Shown here: positions 19,001-30,754 of the stretch, piece after piece | How the letters are laid out: the number at the start of each line of letters is the position of its first letter | Numbering within the stretch: position 1 is the first letter of the stretch | Assembly (NCBI GenBank): GCA_027922465.2 | Contig: BQMF02000167.1 | Span: 186,001 to 250,000, forward strand | DNA: 64,000 nucleotides | Reading direction: 5' to 3' | From: Turritopsis dohrnii | Taxonomy: Eukaryota; Cnidaria; Hydrozoa; Anthoathecata; Oceaniidae | Translations under genes and position numbers: made by a program | Notes under the pieces: generated by a model | The model's database searches: none | What the model was told of the DNA's origin: nothing | Seen by the model: only the letters and a program-made list of their open reading frames with translations

Positions 19001-22000
19001 GAGCAAATTATGTTGACATATGTATGTTAGTTTATGTTGCACTCAAACACATAACTGACGGCAAAAAGCTTTACTCACTGTTACCAAACGTTGCTACATT
19101 CAATGTGTCCAGGAGCACTGAAAGGAATCCATTTTGAGTTTCACTCCTTGCAGACTCTCCTTTCAAACATTGTAAAAGACATCGTAACCCGCCAATCATG
19201 TTAAAAATTTGTTGAGTTTTTTCTAAAGAGATAAAGATGACCAGTTTGTTTGTATCATACAATATGCATGAAGAATAATAAATTTTTTGTACCATTCTCA
19301 TGAAGGCAATCAGTAATAAATTGCAAAGCATCCACTTTGGTCTGAGTAGTGGAAGATGATGACAACGTGCTGACTGCAAGGCTGAGCAGACGTGAACAGA
19401 TGAGCTGATTTTCCGCTATGATATAATTCACAAAAATGTCATTGAAAATTGATTCTTTCAATTTTCAATAAGTTGTTAAAACAATACATACCATTTTTTG
19501 GTTTGTTGATAATTGATTTAAGTGCATGTGAAATATGATTGAGGACTATCACAGAACTGGATTGCGGCCTGTCAAACCACTGTTCAACATCCAAATTGTT
19601 GACATGACCTTTTGGATGAAAGAATCTTCAAAGGAAAATCAAAGAAGATTGATGTAGATATGGAACAAGGGATTTCCTGAGTGCCTTGAAAACTTTATCA
19701 ATGTGCTAACATATTATGTAGACACTTCAGTAGTTAGATAAACTATTTCAGTTATGCTCAATTTTCAACCTCAATATGCTTTTCTTAATATGCTTTAAAG
19801 TTTACTAAAAGCTGGTTTTCAAAATAATTTCACCAACCTGTACAAAGCTACTAATTTATCAAGACATTTTAACTTTCGCACATTGTTCTGAGCTTTCTCT
19901 AAAAACAACAATAACTTCATGTTGGTTATGATAAGGAAATCAAAACTTGGGTTTTGAAAGACTTTTAACTAAATCTCACTTTAACCTAATCACACATTGC
20001 CGAAGAAAAATTTACATATCATTTACACATCATTTGTTTAACAAAATTCAACGTAACCTTTACAAGGATGAAAGAAATTTCATTAATGGACTCAATTTTG
20101 AATTAAAAGTTCAAGGGAGAATTGAGTTTTGTTGTGCAACTTTTTTCACCTTACGTTTAATTCTTGATAAAGGACCATAACAATTGAGAATGAAAGTTTT
20201 AAAGAAAAATTGTTTTTCATTTATGAAACTCGCAAACATAAAAAACAAGACACATTAACTAGTGACTACATGCTGTTGTTCAAACTACATAACATTACAT
20301 AACCCTCTTATAAAAAAATTATTCAACTAATAATCTCTGATATACTATGATTACGCAGTCATGTCGCTTAATGTTTAATTCACATGCTTTTCTTCAACAC
20401 ATGTTCTCTAGTACTTTGTTTAAATCTTGGCAAATCTAATCTAATCAATTGAACATTTCTCTTGTCTTATATGGCAGCGACATCAGATCAATCAGATTGC
20501 GGGTTCAATTTCCACCCAATCAATTACCTTGCATTAATTGAAAAGAACATAATATGTGGTAATAAGTACATACACATGAAAAAATAACCACAACTTCATA
20601 AAAAATGTTGAACAGACGAATTTGATAACATAGACAAAGAGTGCAAGTGAAATTTGAATTTATGCAAAGTATGACCTACGATATAAAGAATCATCTGGAG
20701 TAGAAAACTGTTACATACAAACACAAGAAAGAATTCATACAAAATTTAATACTGACCATCATTGGTACACAAACAAGCCAGAAAATATGCAGTTGATGCT
20801 ATCATCTTCATGTTTTGACTTTTGTCTAATAAATGGCTTTGTATGTAGTGAAGCATTTTATCTGAACACAAACTCCTTTTATTTTCATCTATAAAAGATA
20901 TTTTGTTATATCAACATTGATCTTGTATTATAAACTTCATTGATTTAAAAGTTTAAGTCTACCAATCAAATACTCCAGGTAAACTCCAGACTGCATGAGA
21001 TGTATATGTGATGGTTTGCATGTGACGGCTTGGAACCACTATAGCTAGTTACATTTTATCATACGATAAATCAAGACAGGAAAGACCAAATGACGACATT
21101 AATCCAAAGTCATGAAAAAGAGGGGTTGTAGGGCTTCTGAGTTTTAGTGAGAAGTAGATTGAGTAAATTCTACCAATAAAGAAGTGATGTGTTTATTTTC
21201 ATATTTATAAATAAAACTGATTTTTACCATTTATAAGAGAAGCATTTCCCAAAGTGAACATTGCTTTCTGTAAAACTTGAGAAGATGTCTTACTAGCCAA
21301 CACCAGTTTAAAAACCATTGATAAACCGTTGGTTTTGCGAAATAACTCAGCACCGCCGTCTACAATAAAGTATTTAGGTCATTTTGTTAGAATTTATCCT
21401 TACAAAAATACTATATATATAATGTTTAAAAGTAAACATGTTGTGACATTGAACTTCAAAAATGATGTTATGTATTAAAGACTTACACATAAAAATACCA
21501 ATCCTGCTAAAGGATGAAATACACGATTCTTTCATGTCATTTGAAAAAAAGTCTTTCAACATCTTGTTTAAATGACATCATGAAAAAACTTATTATCAGC
21601 ATGATTTTTAAAATTGATCTTGATTTTCAGCAATAACAAAACATTGGCCTGAAGATAGCCTAACAGTTATGCTACTTTCTTTTTATAAAAGCATGGGATT
21701 ATATTATGTTAGTAAAGTCTGTACACCCATGAAACAATGGAAAACTCATTCTTCTTTAACATAACACCAAATTACAAAAGAAACAATCAGATCTTTGTAA
21801 TGGTATGGAATGTTAAGGAATGAAGAATTGAATCAAACAAAATCAAATATGGAATATGCAATATATTAAAACCTATTAACTGGTTTACTAACAATGAATA
21901 ACGTTAAGCAGTCTTGGAAGTATATTTTTTAGTAGGTGCGTTAACAAAGAAGCACGTAGGGCCTTTTTGGCGCGCTATAAACGCGCCAGCAAATATTTTA

Positions 22001-23162
22001 AAAACAGCACTCCTCAACCTGTTCTAGGCGCGTTGCGCACCTATTCTGCACACCATCAGGCGCCATTTAAACAGTAAGAATGCTAGCATCGTTTTCGTTT
22101 ATTCAAGGAGTACAATCACGCGTGATAATGATGATAAAATACTACCAATTTCGTCGTTAGTAAATTCGCGATAATTTAAAAATCAGTTTATATAAAGACG
22201 CTTGTATATCAAAACTGGTATTATGAAAAGTTATGTCAGTGATACGTTGTTTGTATTGATAGGAAGCTCATTAATTATTCATAAGGTTGTGTCTGTCGTT
22301 GGAAAAGAAAAAATTTTTCCAGATGTTTTATTGTAAAACATATCGTTGAAGATAAAAATACAACATGATGAAGTAAACACCTGAACAACTTTTATTTATT
22401 TGTTCACTGACCACATTAAAACGTTTGCAAGTTAGTTTGCTTTGATTTGCATAACGCAAAAAAGTTTCTTCAATAACTTTTGAAAAAATGAATGAACATT
22501 TTCAGACGTCACGATAGTATTCCCAAAGGCTGTCGGCTTAGTCAACATTTTCTCTACACAGACATTTCCTGCGTTTTATGTTTTTACATAAAGAACTGGT
22601 GGCGTACTTTCGAAAGCCCAATTTACATATATACAAAGAAACTTTTTCTTGCGAAGAAATTATGTGGATTGAGTTTTAAAATAATCAAGCAAACTGGCAA
22701 AAACATGCTCAAAGTCAGCAAAAATTAGCATTAGAACGTTTGAATGAACGTTGCTCTTACGTTATTTTGCTGGCTTTGAACAGGTTTTTGGTTGCTGGGA
22801 AAAAACGTAACAGATGTTCAGGCGCGCGAGAAGAAGCGCTCCATAGTCTTTCTAGGAGCGTATGGAGGTGCGCGAGTGCGATAGCGCGCCTTATTCTTCC
22901 AAGACTGGTTAAGCTACCAGGGATGTTAACCAGACTTTCTCTCGTTTTTCCAGGAAATAGGTTATGGAAACTGTCCATGTAGTTCTAAGGAAGATCTTGG
23001 AAACTCGCATTCCTGCTTCCTTCACCAATTAAATTTTTACTGACCTTGTAAACACATATCAGCTAGGTGTTCGAGGGCTTGTTGTTGCTGTCCATCATCT
23101 TCTAAGAAGTTTAATGAGTCAATTAAGCATACCATATCATTTTCTAAACTTGTAGGCGACAT
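13099..23162 (-). CDS. TERB1: TERB1-like protein (meiotic telomere repeat-binding bouquet formation protein 1)
   Basis: Fourteen exons were reconstructed on the minus strand: 23162-23045, 21359-21228, 20888-20757, 19898-19838, 19625-19492, 19415-19293, 19222-19079, 18993-18865, 18627-18557, 18484-18424, 18150-16448, 14691-14616 (or to 14595), 14293-14259 and 13146-13099. Exons 1-11 sum to exactly 936 codons in frame. The N-terminal exons form ARM-like repeats (GGAELFRKTNGLSMVFKLVL, IGGLRCLLQCLKG). The large exon is charged and ends with a Cys-containing segment (CIGCNPFSRLIHL). Exons 12-14 supply a C-terminal Myb/telobox domain: basic KRRRRKEYSKEE, then HPWWSKVFK, then GRTSEDLRSKYKQL. In vertebrates TERB1 joins telomeres to the nuclear envelope at meiosis with TRF1, TERB2 and MAJIN. 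The start ATG at 23162 gives MSPTSLENDM. The 3' end after 13099 is unresolved. Confidence 0.8.
13205..14215. repeat. Dispersed repeat with internal 127-bp satellite array
   Basis: About seven units, each containing AATTCGAAATCAGCACCTTT and GAAAATTGAAGAACTTTCG, recur roughly every 118-128 bp from about 13330 to 14100. The left flank (about 13205-13330) matches, inverted, a solo copy at 33400-33570. The array lies in the intron between the last two Myb exons of the TERB1-like gene. Internal tandem arrays inside dispersed repeats are typical of some Helitron-like elements, but no Helitron ends were identified. Confidence 0.75.
14803..16215 (-). mobile_element. 5'-truncated non-LTR retrotransposon (Jockey/CR1-like reverse transcriptase)
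   Basis: On the minus strand a 415-codon frame from about 16177 to 14930 encodes most of a reverse transcriptase. It has the palm Asp in ALDISKAFDKVWH, the GVPQGSVLGP motif, the catalytic YADD, and a C-terminal region with HLWAGASAHCLHLLDRIQKR and LWNSLP, as in CR1/Jockey elements. The frame extends upstream without ATG to about 16210, where the element is truncated; endonuclease and ORF1 are absent. A poly(A) tail (T-run at 14803-14817 on the plus strand) marks the 3' end. A tandem GAAGAAGAGTTATAAAGACA lies in the 3' UTR. It sits in the intron between exons 11 and 12 of the TERB1-like gene, on the same strand. The frame looks intact, suggesting recent insertion. Confidence 0.85.
16216..16447. 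other. Intron sequence 3' of TERB1-like exon 11
   Basis: The donor GTATAA at 16447 follows TCG and keeps phase 0. The stretch near 16205-16250 is a short imperfect repeat of CTATAATATAATAT. Confidence 0.5.
21360..23044. other. First intron of the TERB1-like gene
   Basis: No exon was found. It includes two GC-rich islands with GCGCG-type inverted motifs, about 21960-22070 and 22820-22900, unlike the AT-rich surroundings. These may be remains of DNA transposons, but clean ends could not be set. Confidence 0.4.
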
Positions 23163-23940
23163 TATTTTGAAATTTCTAAAAAGTTCAAAAAAAGTGAATG
23201 ATTATTAAATGTCATCTATGTCAAGCCATATTCACTAATTACAAAAGCATCAACAATTTCTGTTGTATCAGAAAATAATTTTGTCAATTTAAATTTCTTA
23301 TAGTTTGACAACCATCTTGCAATACATCAATAAAATTTTTTTGATCAACAGGCCTTTTTAGTTTGGTCAGATCCCTTTACAAACTATTAGTCTAGATTTT
23401 ACATGGGTTGCCATATTGTTATTAAAATGTCCCTGTCTAACAAAGTTAACTTTTCTAAATTTAGATTGACAATCATATAAAAACAAATTATTCTCATCTA
23501 ACCATATAAGTAATGTCTGAGCAATTCATTCACAACTTCACAAACTACCATATTCTAGTTGTTTTAGGAGAATTTTATGATTAATACCATCATGCCAAAC
23601 GTGCTTTGGGTAAATCAATAATAAAGTTTCCACAAACAAATTTATCATTGTCAAAGTGTGTGTTAAATCTTTTCTGGATGCTAAAATGTCAACGTCCAAT
23701 AATAGCCCATGTGAGGAATAGATGCAATTTGGAGGTCTACTAAAAGCTGTAAAGTCTTTTATTTTTAGATCTTTATTTTTGTATAGATTGATATTTTTGA
23801 GGATGGTAAATTTTAAATAGGATGATAGACTACAACTTTAAGGATTGAGGGTTTATTTTTAATTGTTGGAATAATGTTTGTTTGTTTCAATCTGTCTGCT
23901 ACAAATATAGCACGTGTTTGCAAAAGAAAGCTAAAAATCA
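23163..23940. other. Region upstream of the TERB1-like gene
   Basis: No gene was seen. AT-rich DNA that should contain the minus-strand TERB1-like promoter. It may also include degraded 5' parts of the retrotransposon that follows. Confidence 0.4.
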
Positions 23941-24988
23941 GTGACCTATAAACATTTTTGCATGTCTATTATTACAAAGCATTCGACACTGTGGATCATG
24001 AAATTCTTTGTCAAAAACTATCGTATTATGGTGTTAGAGGAACTGCCAATAGATGGATCAGGACCTATCTCTCTCATAGAACACAGTTTGTGAAAATTTC
24101 AAACTTGAATTCAACACTTAAATTAATTAAATATGGGGTTCCACAAGGTTCCGTCTTGGGACCACTTTTATTTCTTCTCTATATCAATGATCTTCACCAA
24201 GCCCTTGCATTCTCAGAAGTTTACCATTTTGCTGACAATACTAATCTTCTTCACTTTAGTCACTCACTTAAATCAATCAACAAGAAAGTCAACATAGACC
24301 TAAAGCTTCTCGTTCATTGGCTCAATGCCAATAAAATATCTTTAAACACAAGCAAAACTGAGTTTGTTCTTTTCAAATCCAGATGTAAACCATCTAATTT
24401 TAACCTAAGACTAAAGATTAATGGGAAAAGACTTCAGCCAAGTGAACATATTAAATATCTTGGAGTATACTTGGATGAAAACTTAAACTGGAAAAAGCAT
24501 ACTGATGCTCTTTCCATGAAACTCCGTAGGGTTAATGGTGCCCTCTGTAAAATCCGCCACTTTGTTCCTCATTCCATTCTTCTTTCTATTTATCATGCTA
24601 TCTTCTCATCTCACTTATGCTATGGTTGCCAGGTCTGGGCTCAACAAGAATCTTCTATCACCAAACGTATCCTCCTACTTCAAAAATCTGCTGCTCGTAT
24701 TATCACATTCTCTCCTCTTCATACGCCTTCCAAACCTCTCTTTGCTAAACTTGGTTTTCTTAATCTTTGATCTTGTCAAAACCTGCAATGTATTATTCAT
24801 ACATTCAGCCCTCAATCATCAGTTATATACCTCATCACATTCAGAGTACTATCAAATTTTCTAAGCTATCACATGAATTTAATACTAGAGGAAAGTTAAT
24901 GGGCACTCTATCTAAACCCTTAGTCAATAATAAATCCTTCGGAATGCACTCTATTACCTACCAATCCATAACTTGTTGGAATTTTTTC

Positions 24989-25086
24989 CAATCTACTTTT
25001 AGTTGTAATGAAGGTAAACACACATGTAAAAAAAAAAATTAGAAATATATTTCGACCATCTCGGTCATCATCAATCTACTTTTAGT
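24989..25086. mobile_element. 68-bp insertion flanked by a 15-bp target duplication
   Basis: CAATCTACTTTTAGT occurs at 24989-25003 and again at 25072-25086. Between them lie 68 bp including an A-run and TTCGACCATCTCGGTCATCA. Removing the insert and one duplicate joins the reverse-transcriptase frame smoothly, so the insertion is younger than the host element. Long target duplications are typical of target-primed insertion. The CCATCTCGGTCATCATC end resembles termini I have seen in Penelope-like elements, but that assignment is uncertain. Confidence 0.65.
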
Positions 25087-25317
25087 CACCTGGAACTAAG
25101 TTCCACCTCTAAGCCAACTAAAAAACCTTATATATCAATGGTTTCTTCTTATCACAATATACACAGAAGACAGTATCTAATAATTAAGCAATTTTTTATT
25201 TTTTTATTTTGTTTCTTTTTTGTGCTATTGTCGTCTTACATTTTAGTGTATGGTTTTGTTGTTTAACTTATGTTAATGTATTTGTAGTATTTATTTTGGT
25301 GGCCACCCCTTCTGTTA

Positions 25318-25498
25318 AGCTTGGTTTCCAATAGAATTATTTTTGTTGCACAACCGTTTTGCAGCACTTTGTTGTACAACAAGTGTAGGAAATTGTTGCA
25401 GAGATAGATTTTTTTCATTCAGGCTTGTTGTGCAAAAGTTCTGAAAAACGGTTGCACAACCGTTGTGCAACAAAAATAATTTTATTGGAAACCAAGCT
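25318..25498. mobile_element. Harbinger-like MITE with TTA target duplication
   Basis: The left end AGCTTGGTTTCCAATA and its inverted partner TATTGGAAACCAAGCT-type right end extend as a roughly 40-bp imperfect inverted repeat ending in GTTGCACAACCGTT. TTA flanks both sides (25315-25317 and 25499-25501), as for PIF/Harbinger elements. 181 bp with no coding. It lies inside the 3' part of the retrotransposon. Confidence 0.75.
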
Positions 25499-26005
25499 TT
25501 AGTCTATTCCTATTATTGGGACGGTCTCCAGTCAGTCAAATTGTATTTTTTTAGCAGCATCTTAGAATTCATTTTTTTGACAAATAAATATCATTCAATC
25601 AATTCAATCAATTACCATCAGCAAATAGCAGACATATTTTAGTGCTCTGAAACTCAAATTATTCTGGCATATGTATAAGTTCTGTTCTACTCTACGAATC
25701 ACTAGTAAAAAATTATTTTCTGGAAACATTTTAAATTTTCCCGCCGGTAGTTTCAGTCGGTACACGAATCCGAGAAACAAAAAACACAGTGGTGAGAAAG
25801 AGGTTAATCTATCATGGTAACTGTTGCTGTTGGAACTGTACTTGGTCCACGAAAATGATGTTGACTTTGAGAGGTGGAGCAAGACAATTGAAAGGTAAAA
25901 TTATTCCTTTTCTTTCCTTAAGTATCTCAAAATTTGAGATATTGTTTCGTCTCGAATGTACCTGCTCCTCCCGCGCGGTTATATAATAGATGACTTGATT
26001 GTTGG

Positions 26006-28498
26006 TATAGTCATTTAGGGGAAAAATGCTGCATGTTGTGATGTTTCAGGGGAAAAAAGCCGCACTTGATTTTATTTGTTTTTTGTAATGAAATACATGA
26101 AAAACTAATTAGATATGCTTTATCATCTATTTAACAACTATTTTTTTCAATTAATATTTAAAATATTTGCTCCGATTTTTCATATTTCATACTTCAAAAT
26201 TCACCATCAAATTGTTTGCAATATCAACTTCATATAGACTCGACTTCCTTTTGCCACTACAACCGCGTGGTACGGTAAATCAATAGAAGCCGTGCTTCAC
26301 GTAGCTATCAACACCATCTTGAAATCATCCAATAAATACCGTAAAACGGGGTGACTTGAAACAAAATTTGCCGTTTTTTGAAAAGATTTGCTCATAACTT
26401 TTAATGTAAGAAAGTAATTACTATGAAATTTTGAAGAAAGGTCCATTCATCTTTTGTCTTTCAGATAACGAAGTGTTCAAACTAATTGATGCATACCATC
26501 TCAAGTTATTGCTTCACAAAGTACACCTACTGAAATTTATCGTGCGGGGGTGACTTGAAACAGTGCTGTTTGCACAAAAATGTTGTTGTATAGAGCGCCA
26601 AAACAGAAAACGTGTGATTTACGATTACTTGCGTATAAAACATAAATTAAAATAATTTGTTATTGACAGTTTTATTAAGTGATGGAGAGTGTTAGTAAAT
26701 TTTGAAAACTCAAAATTTCAGAATGGTTAAACATTGTAAAAATAAGTTATCTGAAGCCATTAAAATCATTAAGCGTGTCATAACGTAATTGTTTCAGAAA
26801 CTATATCGAAAGCAGGCAAGATGAATTTGAATTTATAGCTAGTTTACACGACTGTACTTACTTAAAACTTGTAAATTGAATATATATAATAAAATTCCTG
26901 TTTCAGAGTATCCAACTTTCTTTTTCGTGTTTCTCTTAGTTTAGGATATACTTCCTTTACCATTTCGATAGAGATGTCACTTAGAAATTGAGCCATCGTC
27001 TTTGTTTTTTCCGCACAAGCACTTCATCATTTCATCCGGATTACGCGAATTTATTGCGCCATTGCATATGACATGTATATGGAGTATGAAACGGCGTCCA
27101 TATATCAAATAGGCAAGAAGAAGCCCTGGTAACGAGGTTAAGTATGAAATTGTAAAAGTAACAACATGCAGCCCGTCTATCGCCAATTTCACAATAAGTA
27201 TGGTGTGCCCATAGCCTTGAACGGAGGATATAATTGCAGCACCGATTTGTTCAGAATTCTGATTAGTATTCAGTTCTGGTACTTGGTTAAACGAGTCTAT
27301 TGAGGTTCAATTCTTAGATTATTGACCCTTTCTATTAATGGAACTTATAATAATTACCAAATGACTTATACCACCTTTGAAACTCCATCGGCTGAACTTT
27401 ATCACACATCAATGATTCGATTGCATCATAATTGATAAGAATATTTATGCAATAATCGAAGAGACGAAGTGTATCGAGTGAAAAAAAACGAAACATTTTA
27501 ATGGCATATATTTCTGTCAATTTTAAATATTTTTTGATAACATTCTGGAATTACTCCCTTTGACCCTTCTATTTTACAAATGTAAAAAAAAATTATATTT
27601 GGCGATATGCTGTATCGCCATGGCGTGCTATTTTACATGGGTACTGATTTTCGGCGCTTTGTTCATCTTCATCTTCTGAAGAACTTCCTTGATTAATGAA
27701 ATTTTCTATCGAATGTTGCGCTAGATAGTCTCCGAACGGAATCTGAAAAAAATTAGAAGTTTCATTCATTTTTTCATGAGAAATAATGTTTTTTTGACGC
27801 TGTTTCAAGTCACCCCGGGTGTTTCAAGTCACCCCGCTTTACGGTATTGCATCATAATCGTTATGCCGTATTACCGAAATTCATGCGGCTTTTTTCCCCT
27901 CTCAAAAATTAGACTATGGGGGAAAAAAGCCGCAAAGTTTTCTCACGTTAAATATCCCCTTTGGAGATTGATTCCCAAGAAAGAACATTCGAATGAGAGG
28001 ACGTTCCCACAGTTGCTGATACAAAGGAAAGAAAAAAGACAATTATAATCAGAATGCAAGATGTATTGCTTACGAAGAATTTCTGTGGTGTGGAAACGGG
28101 CCTCTATGGTGTGGAAACCGGCCTTTATGTAGTTTTACAAGATATTTTACCACGAAGTATTTATGTGGTGTGGAAAACAGCCTTTATCGTTCTCATGGAC
28201 CGTAGTTTTCGAAAATTAATATAAATAAAGATGGCGTCTTAGAAAAGACGTAAAAAACAATGCGCGTTTTTTTTTCCCTTTACTGCAGATTTTTTCCCCG
28301 ATCTTCAGGATAAAAAAACCGCACAATCATTCTTACTTTTCTACAAAATAGTTGCATGAATATGTTAAAAAGATATACAGTGTTTTGTTGTAACATATGT
28401 CTTTCACATTAACGTGGTTAGAATTGTTTAACTGTAAACATAATGCAAATCAATAAAAAGTTTTAAAAAATGCGGCTTTTTTCCCCCAATCGACTATA
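26006..28498. mobile_element. Adjacent DNA transposons with GGGGAAAAAAGCCGC-type ends
   Basis: Four related ends occur: TATAGTCATTTAGGGGAAAA at 26006, its inverted partner ending at about 27917, a left end beginning about 27910 (GGGGGAAAAAAGCCGC), and an inverted right end finishing GACTATA at 28498. The simplest reading is two elements side by side, about 26006-27917 and 27910-28498. The first was itself invaded by the element at 26339-27844. Internal repeats of GTGGTGTGGAAA lie at 28090-28170. No transposase was recognised. Confidence 0.6.
26337..27846. mobile_element. 1.5-kb DNA transposon with CCGTAAAACGGGGTGACTTG termini
   Basis: The left end CCGTAAAACGGGGTGACTTG (26339) matches the inverted right end CCGTAAAGCGGGGTGACTTG (to 27844) with one mismatch. 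TA flanks both sides. The right end carries a second copy of GTTTCAAGTCACCCC 20 bp further in. Short minus-strand frames (27192-26977, 27520-27335, 27808-27593) have no recognised domain; one is acidic (SSSEDEDEQSAEN). It lies within the larger GGGGAAAAAAGCCGC element. The TA duplication suits a Tc1/mariner-like or similar family, but this is not proven. Confidence 0.7.
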
Positions 28499-28662
28499 TA
28501 TTTATCACAAGGATTTATTATCGTGTAGCTAGATACATCATTCGTTATTTTTTTGGCTTGTATTTGGTTTGTTATTATATAACGAATTATCTAGAAGTGG
28601 GAAAGCAACATTAAAAATAAATGACCTGTAGATGATGCCCAAGAAGATTTTCATTATTTCAT

Positions 28663-29591
28663 TACTGTAAAGCGGAGCTCGAGTGACTTCGATCAATTTT
28701 GCCACTATTTTAAAAGTAACTTCCGAAATACTAAACCATTATTTCTGAAACTTTGGAATCATTACATTACATATTTCTTCTATTTCAGTGCAAAATTTCA
28801 CATTAACTAAACTTGTAATTCCAGAGAAATAACCTGATCTTTCCAAGAAAACGACAATACCAATTATGGGGTGACTTCGATCAGCTTAAGAGAAGCGCCA
28901 AATTACTTATAATTATATTTGACAATGTTTTTAAAGTGCCATTATTACAATATTACACCATTTGTCATTTGCGGTAAATGTTCGACCGTAAAAGATCAGC
29001 GAATGTTAGTAAGACAAAAGATACTTACGACGTTGACACATGTGTGACTCTCGTTAATATGAAACGAAATTAACATTGAGATTTCATTTCATCTCAAACA
29101 AAATTGAGACCTATCATCATGTGGAAAGAGCACGCTTATTAAAATTTCTTTGGTAAGTCGTTGAATCTCCCATGAAATACGCCGACTTTTCACGAAGTTC
29201 TTGCAAATGTGTACCTTATAAAACATTTGTTTTTTTCGTGTTTCTTTAAACACGATATTATCAATAAAGGAATAAGGAAAAGAAAAACAGAATATAGCAG
29301 TGAAGAACAGAATTCCTTTCAGACATATTATAATTTTCTTTACATTCAGCCTCTATACTTCACATATGTACCAAAAATGTCCAGGCTAGACTCTTGAATG
29401 TGAGCAGTGGAATTTTGATGTTTTCGTCGTTAATTTCAGAAGAAATTGATGATTGCGCTTGAAGACGATTCTGTTGATATTTGACAATAGGAATCTAAAT
29501 GAAAATCTTGAAAAATATGAAAAACGCACTTTAATTTCAAAGTTATAACATTTTAATTTTACTGATCGAAGTCACCCCGGTTTACCGCAGT
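28663..29591. mobile_element. DNA transposon with ACTTCGATCA subterminal motif
   Basis: The left end is TACTGTAAAGCGGAGCTCGA followed by GTGACTTCGATCA. The right end, inverted, reads ACTGCGGTAAACCGGGGTGA then CTTCGATCA. The body is AT-rich with no transposase. Its terminal word CGGGGTGACTT is shared with the element at 26339-27844, so the two families are probably related. Confidence 0.65.
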
Positions 29592-29641
29592 TTATCACAT
29601 TGGTTTTTAGTTTTGTCTTGCTCAGTAATGACCAATTTGAA

Positions 29642-29894
29642 TACTATAAAGCGGGGCGACTTCAGTCAATTTTGCCACTTTTTTAAAAGTAACTTCCAAA
29701 ATACTAAACCATTATATACTTCTGAAACTTTGGAATCATTACCTTTTATATGTTTTCTTTTTCAGTGCAAAATTTCACATTAACTAAATTTGTAATTCCA
29801 GAGAAATAACCTGATCTTTCCAAGAGAACAATATTGATTATGGGGTGACTTCGATCTGCTTATGAGAAGTGCCAAACTACTTACAATTATATTT
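29642..29894. mobile_element. Truncated second copy of the 28663 element
   Basis: About 250 bp beginning ACTATAAAGCGGGGCGACTT are collinear with 28664-28912 with scattered differences. The match ends at about 29894, and no matching right end follows. Confidence 0.75.
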
Positions 29895-30130
29895 CAGGCC
29901 TTGTCATGGCGCGTTTAAAGGAGAAATACAAAAACAAACTTTTGAAAACAAGTTTTTCCTTAATAATTGTTACATTACATGTGCAATCAAATGTGTTTGT
30001 AAACAGATTTCTTGTCTGTGTTTCTTCTTATATCTCACTGCAGTCTTCTCAATAATGTAAATCAGTAGCATTGTTATAGATCGTGCAGCAATGTCATACA
30101 CTTACTTTTTTCAATCTTCAAATTTGAGTA

Positions 30131-30754
30131 TTATTGTAAAGACAGCTGGAAACTAAGGTGCTTTTTAATTTCATTGAATAACACGAAAACAAGCCTTGCT
30201 GGTACCACTTCCATTTTCATATTCATTCGTTAGGTGAAGAAAATTACCTTCGCAACTGTGGTCATTCTCCTTAACAACAGCAGATTAGGTGAATACAGCT
30301 TTACCGTACTCTAACGTACTTGATAATGACAAAACATAAACTTTGACATTGCAGCTATTATATAATACATAGTATTATAAAGCTACAAAAAACATACATA
30401 CTGTGGCAGCCTGTGTTCATTAGCATGATCTCAATCAATTTTTGTGTATAATATTCATTAAGATTGGATTAAATTTTGCTGATTAAAGGGACAGCAACAA
30501 AAAAAACATACTCATTTCATGATATTAGGTTTTGTGCTAATTAGAAGATAATTGTGTGTAGTGTTGCATGCACATTAAATGATTATTCAACAAAAATGTG
30601 CTGTTGCTAGGGACATAGACCATGATTAGTAATTTTGAAATTTCTTTTATGCAAATTCACTTCTTCGCCTAACAAAGAGTATGAAAATGTAAATTATTCG
30701 TGTTATTCAAAAAATTTGAAATTAAAAGACATCTTCCAGTTCTCTTTACAATAA
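30131..30754. mobile_element. Inverted-repeat element with about 100-bp arms
   Basis: The left arm starts TTATTGTAAAGACAGCTGGA and the right arm, inverted, TTATTGTAAAGAGAACTGGA. The arms continue through a shared GAATAACACGAA and CATTTTCATA to roughly 100 bp each. The centre has no frame of interest. Confidence 0.65.

Larger units (their letters stand above)
23950..25612 (+). mobile_element. Decayed non-LTR retrotransposon, reverse transcriptase fragment
   Basis: The frame 23958-24770 encodes fingers/palm and thumb regions: KAFDTVDHEILCQKL, GVPQGSVLGPLL and a catalytic box reading FADN instead of FADD, so the second catalytic Asp is lost. A stop at 24768-24770 and a frame change lead to a continuation at about 24767-25042. 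The element lacks the 5' half (no endonuclease, no ORF1). Its 3' end is marked by a CAATCAATTCAATCAATT-type short tandem tail at about 25593-25612. Two later insertions interrupt it: a 68-bp piece at 25004-25071 and a 181-bp MITE at 25318-25498. It is on the plus strand in the intergenic space upstream of the TERB1-like gene and clearly non-functional. Confidence 0.8.

Noticed and set aside
22740..22982. 80-codon plus and 73-codon minus frames
   Set aside because: Open on both strands within a GC-rich island in the first TERB1 intron; no domain or splice support.
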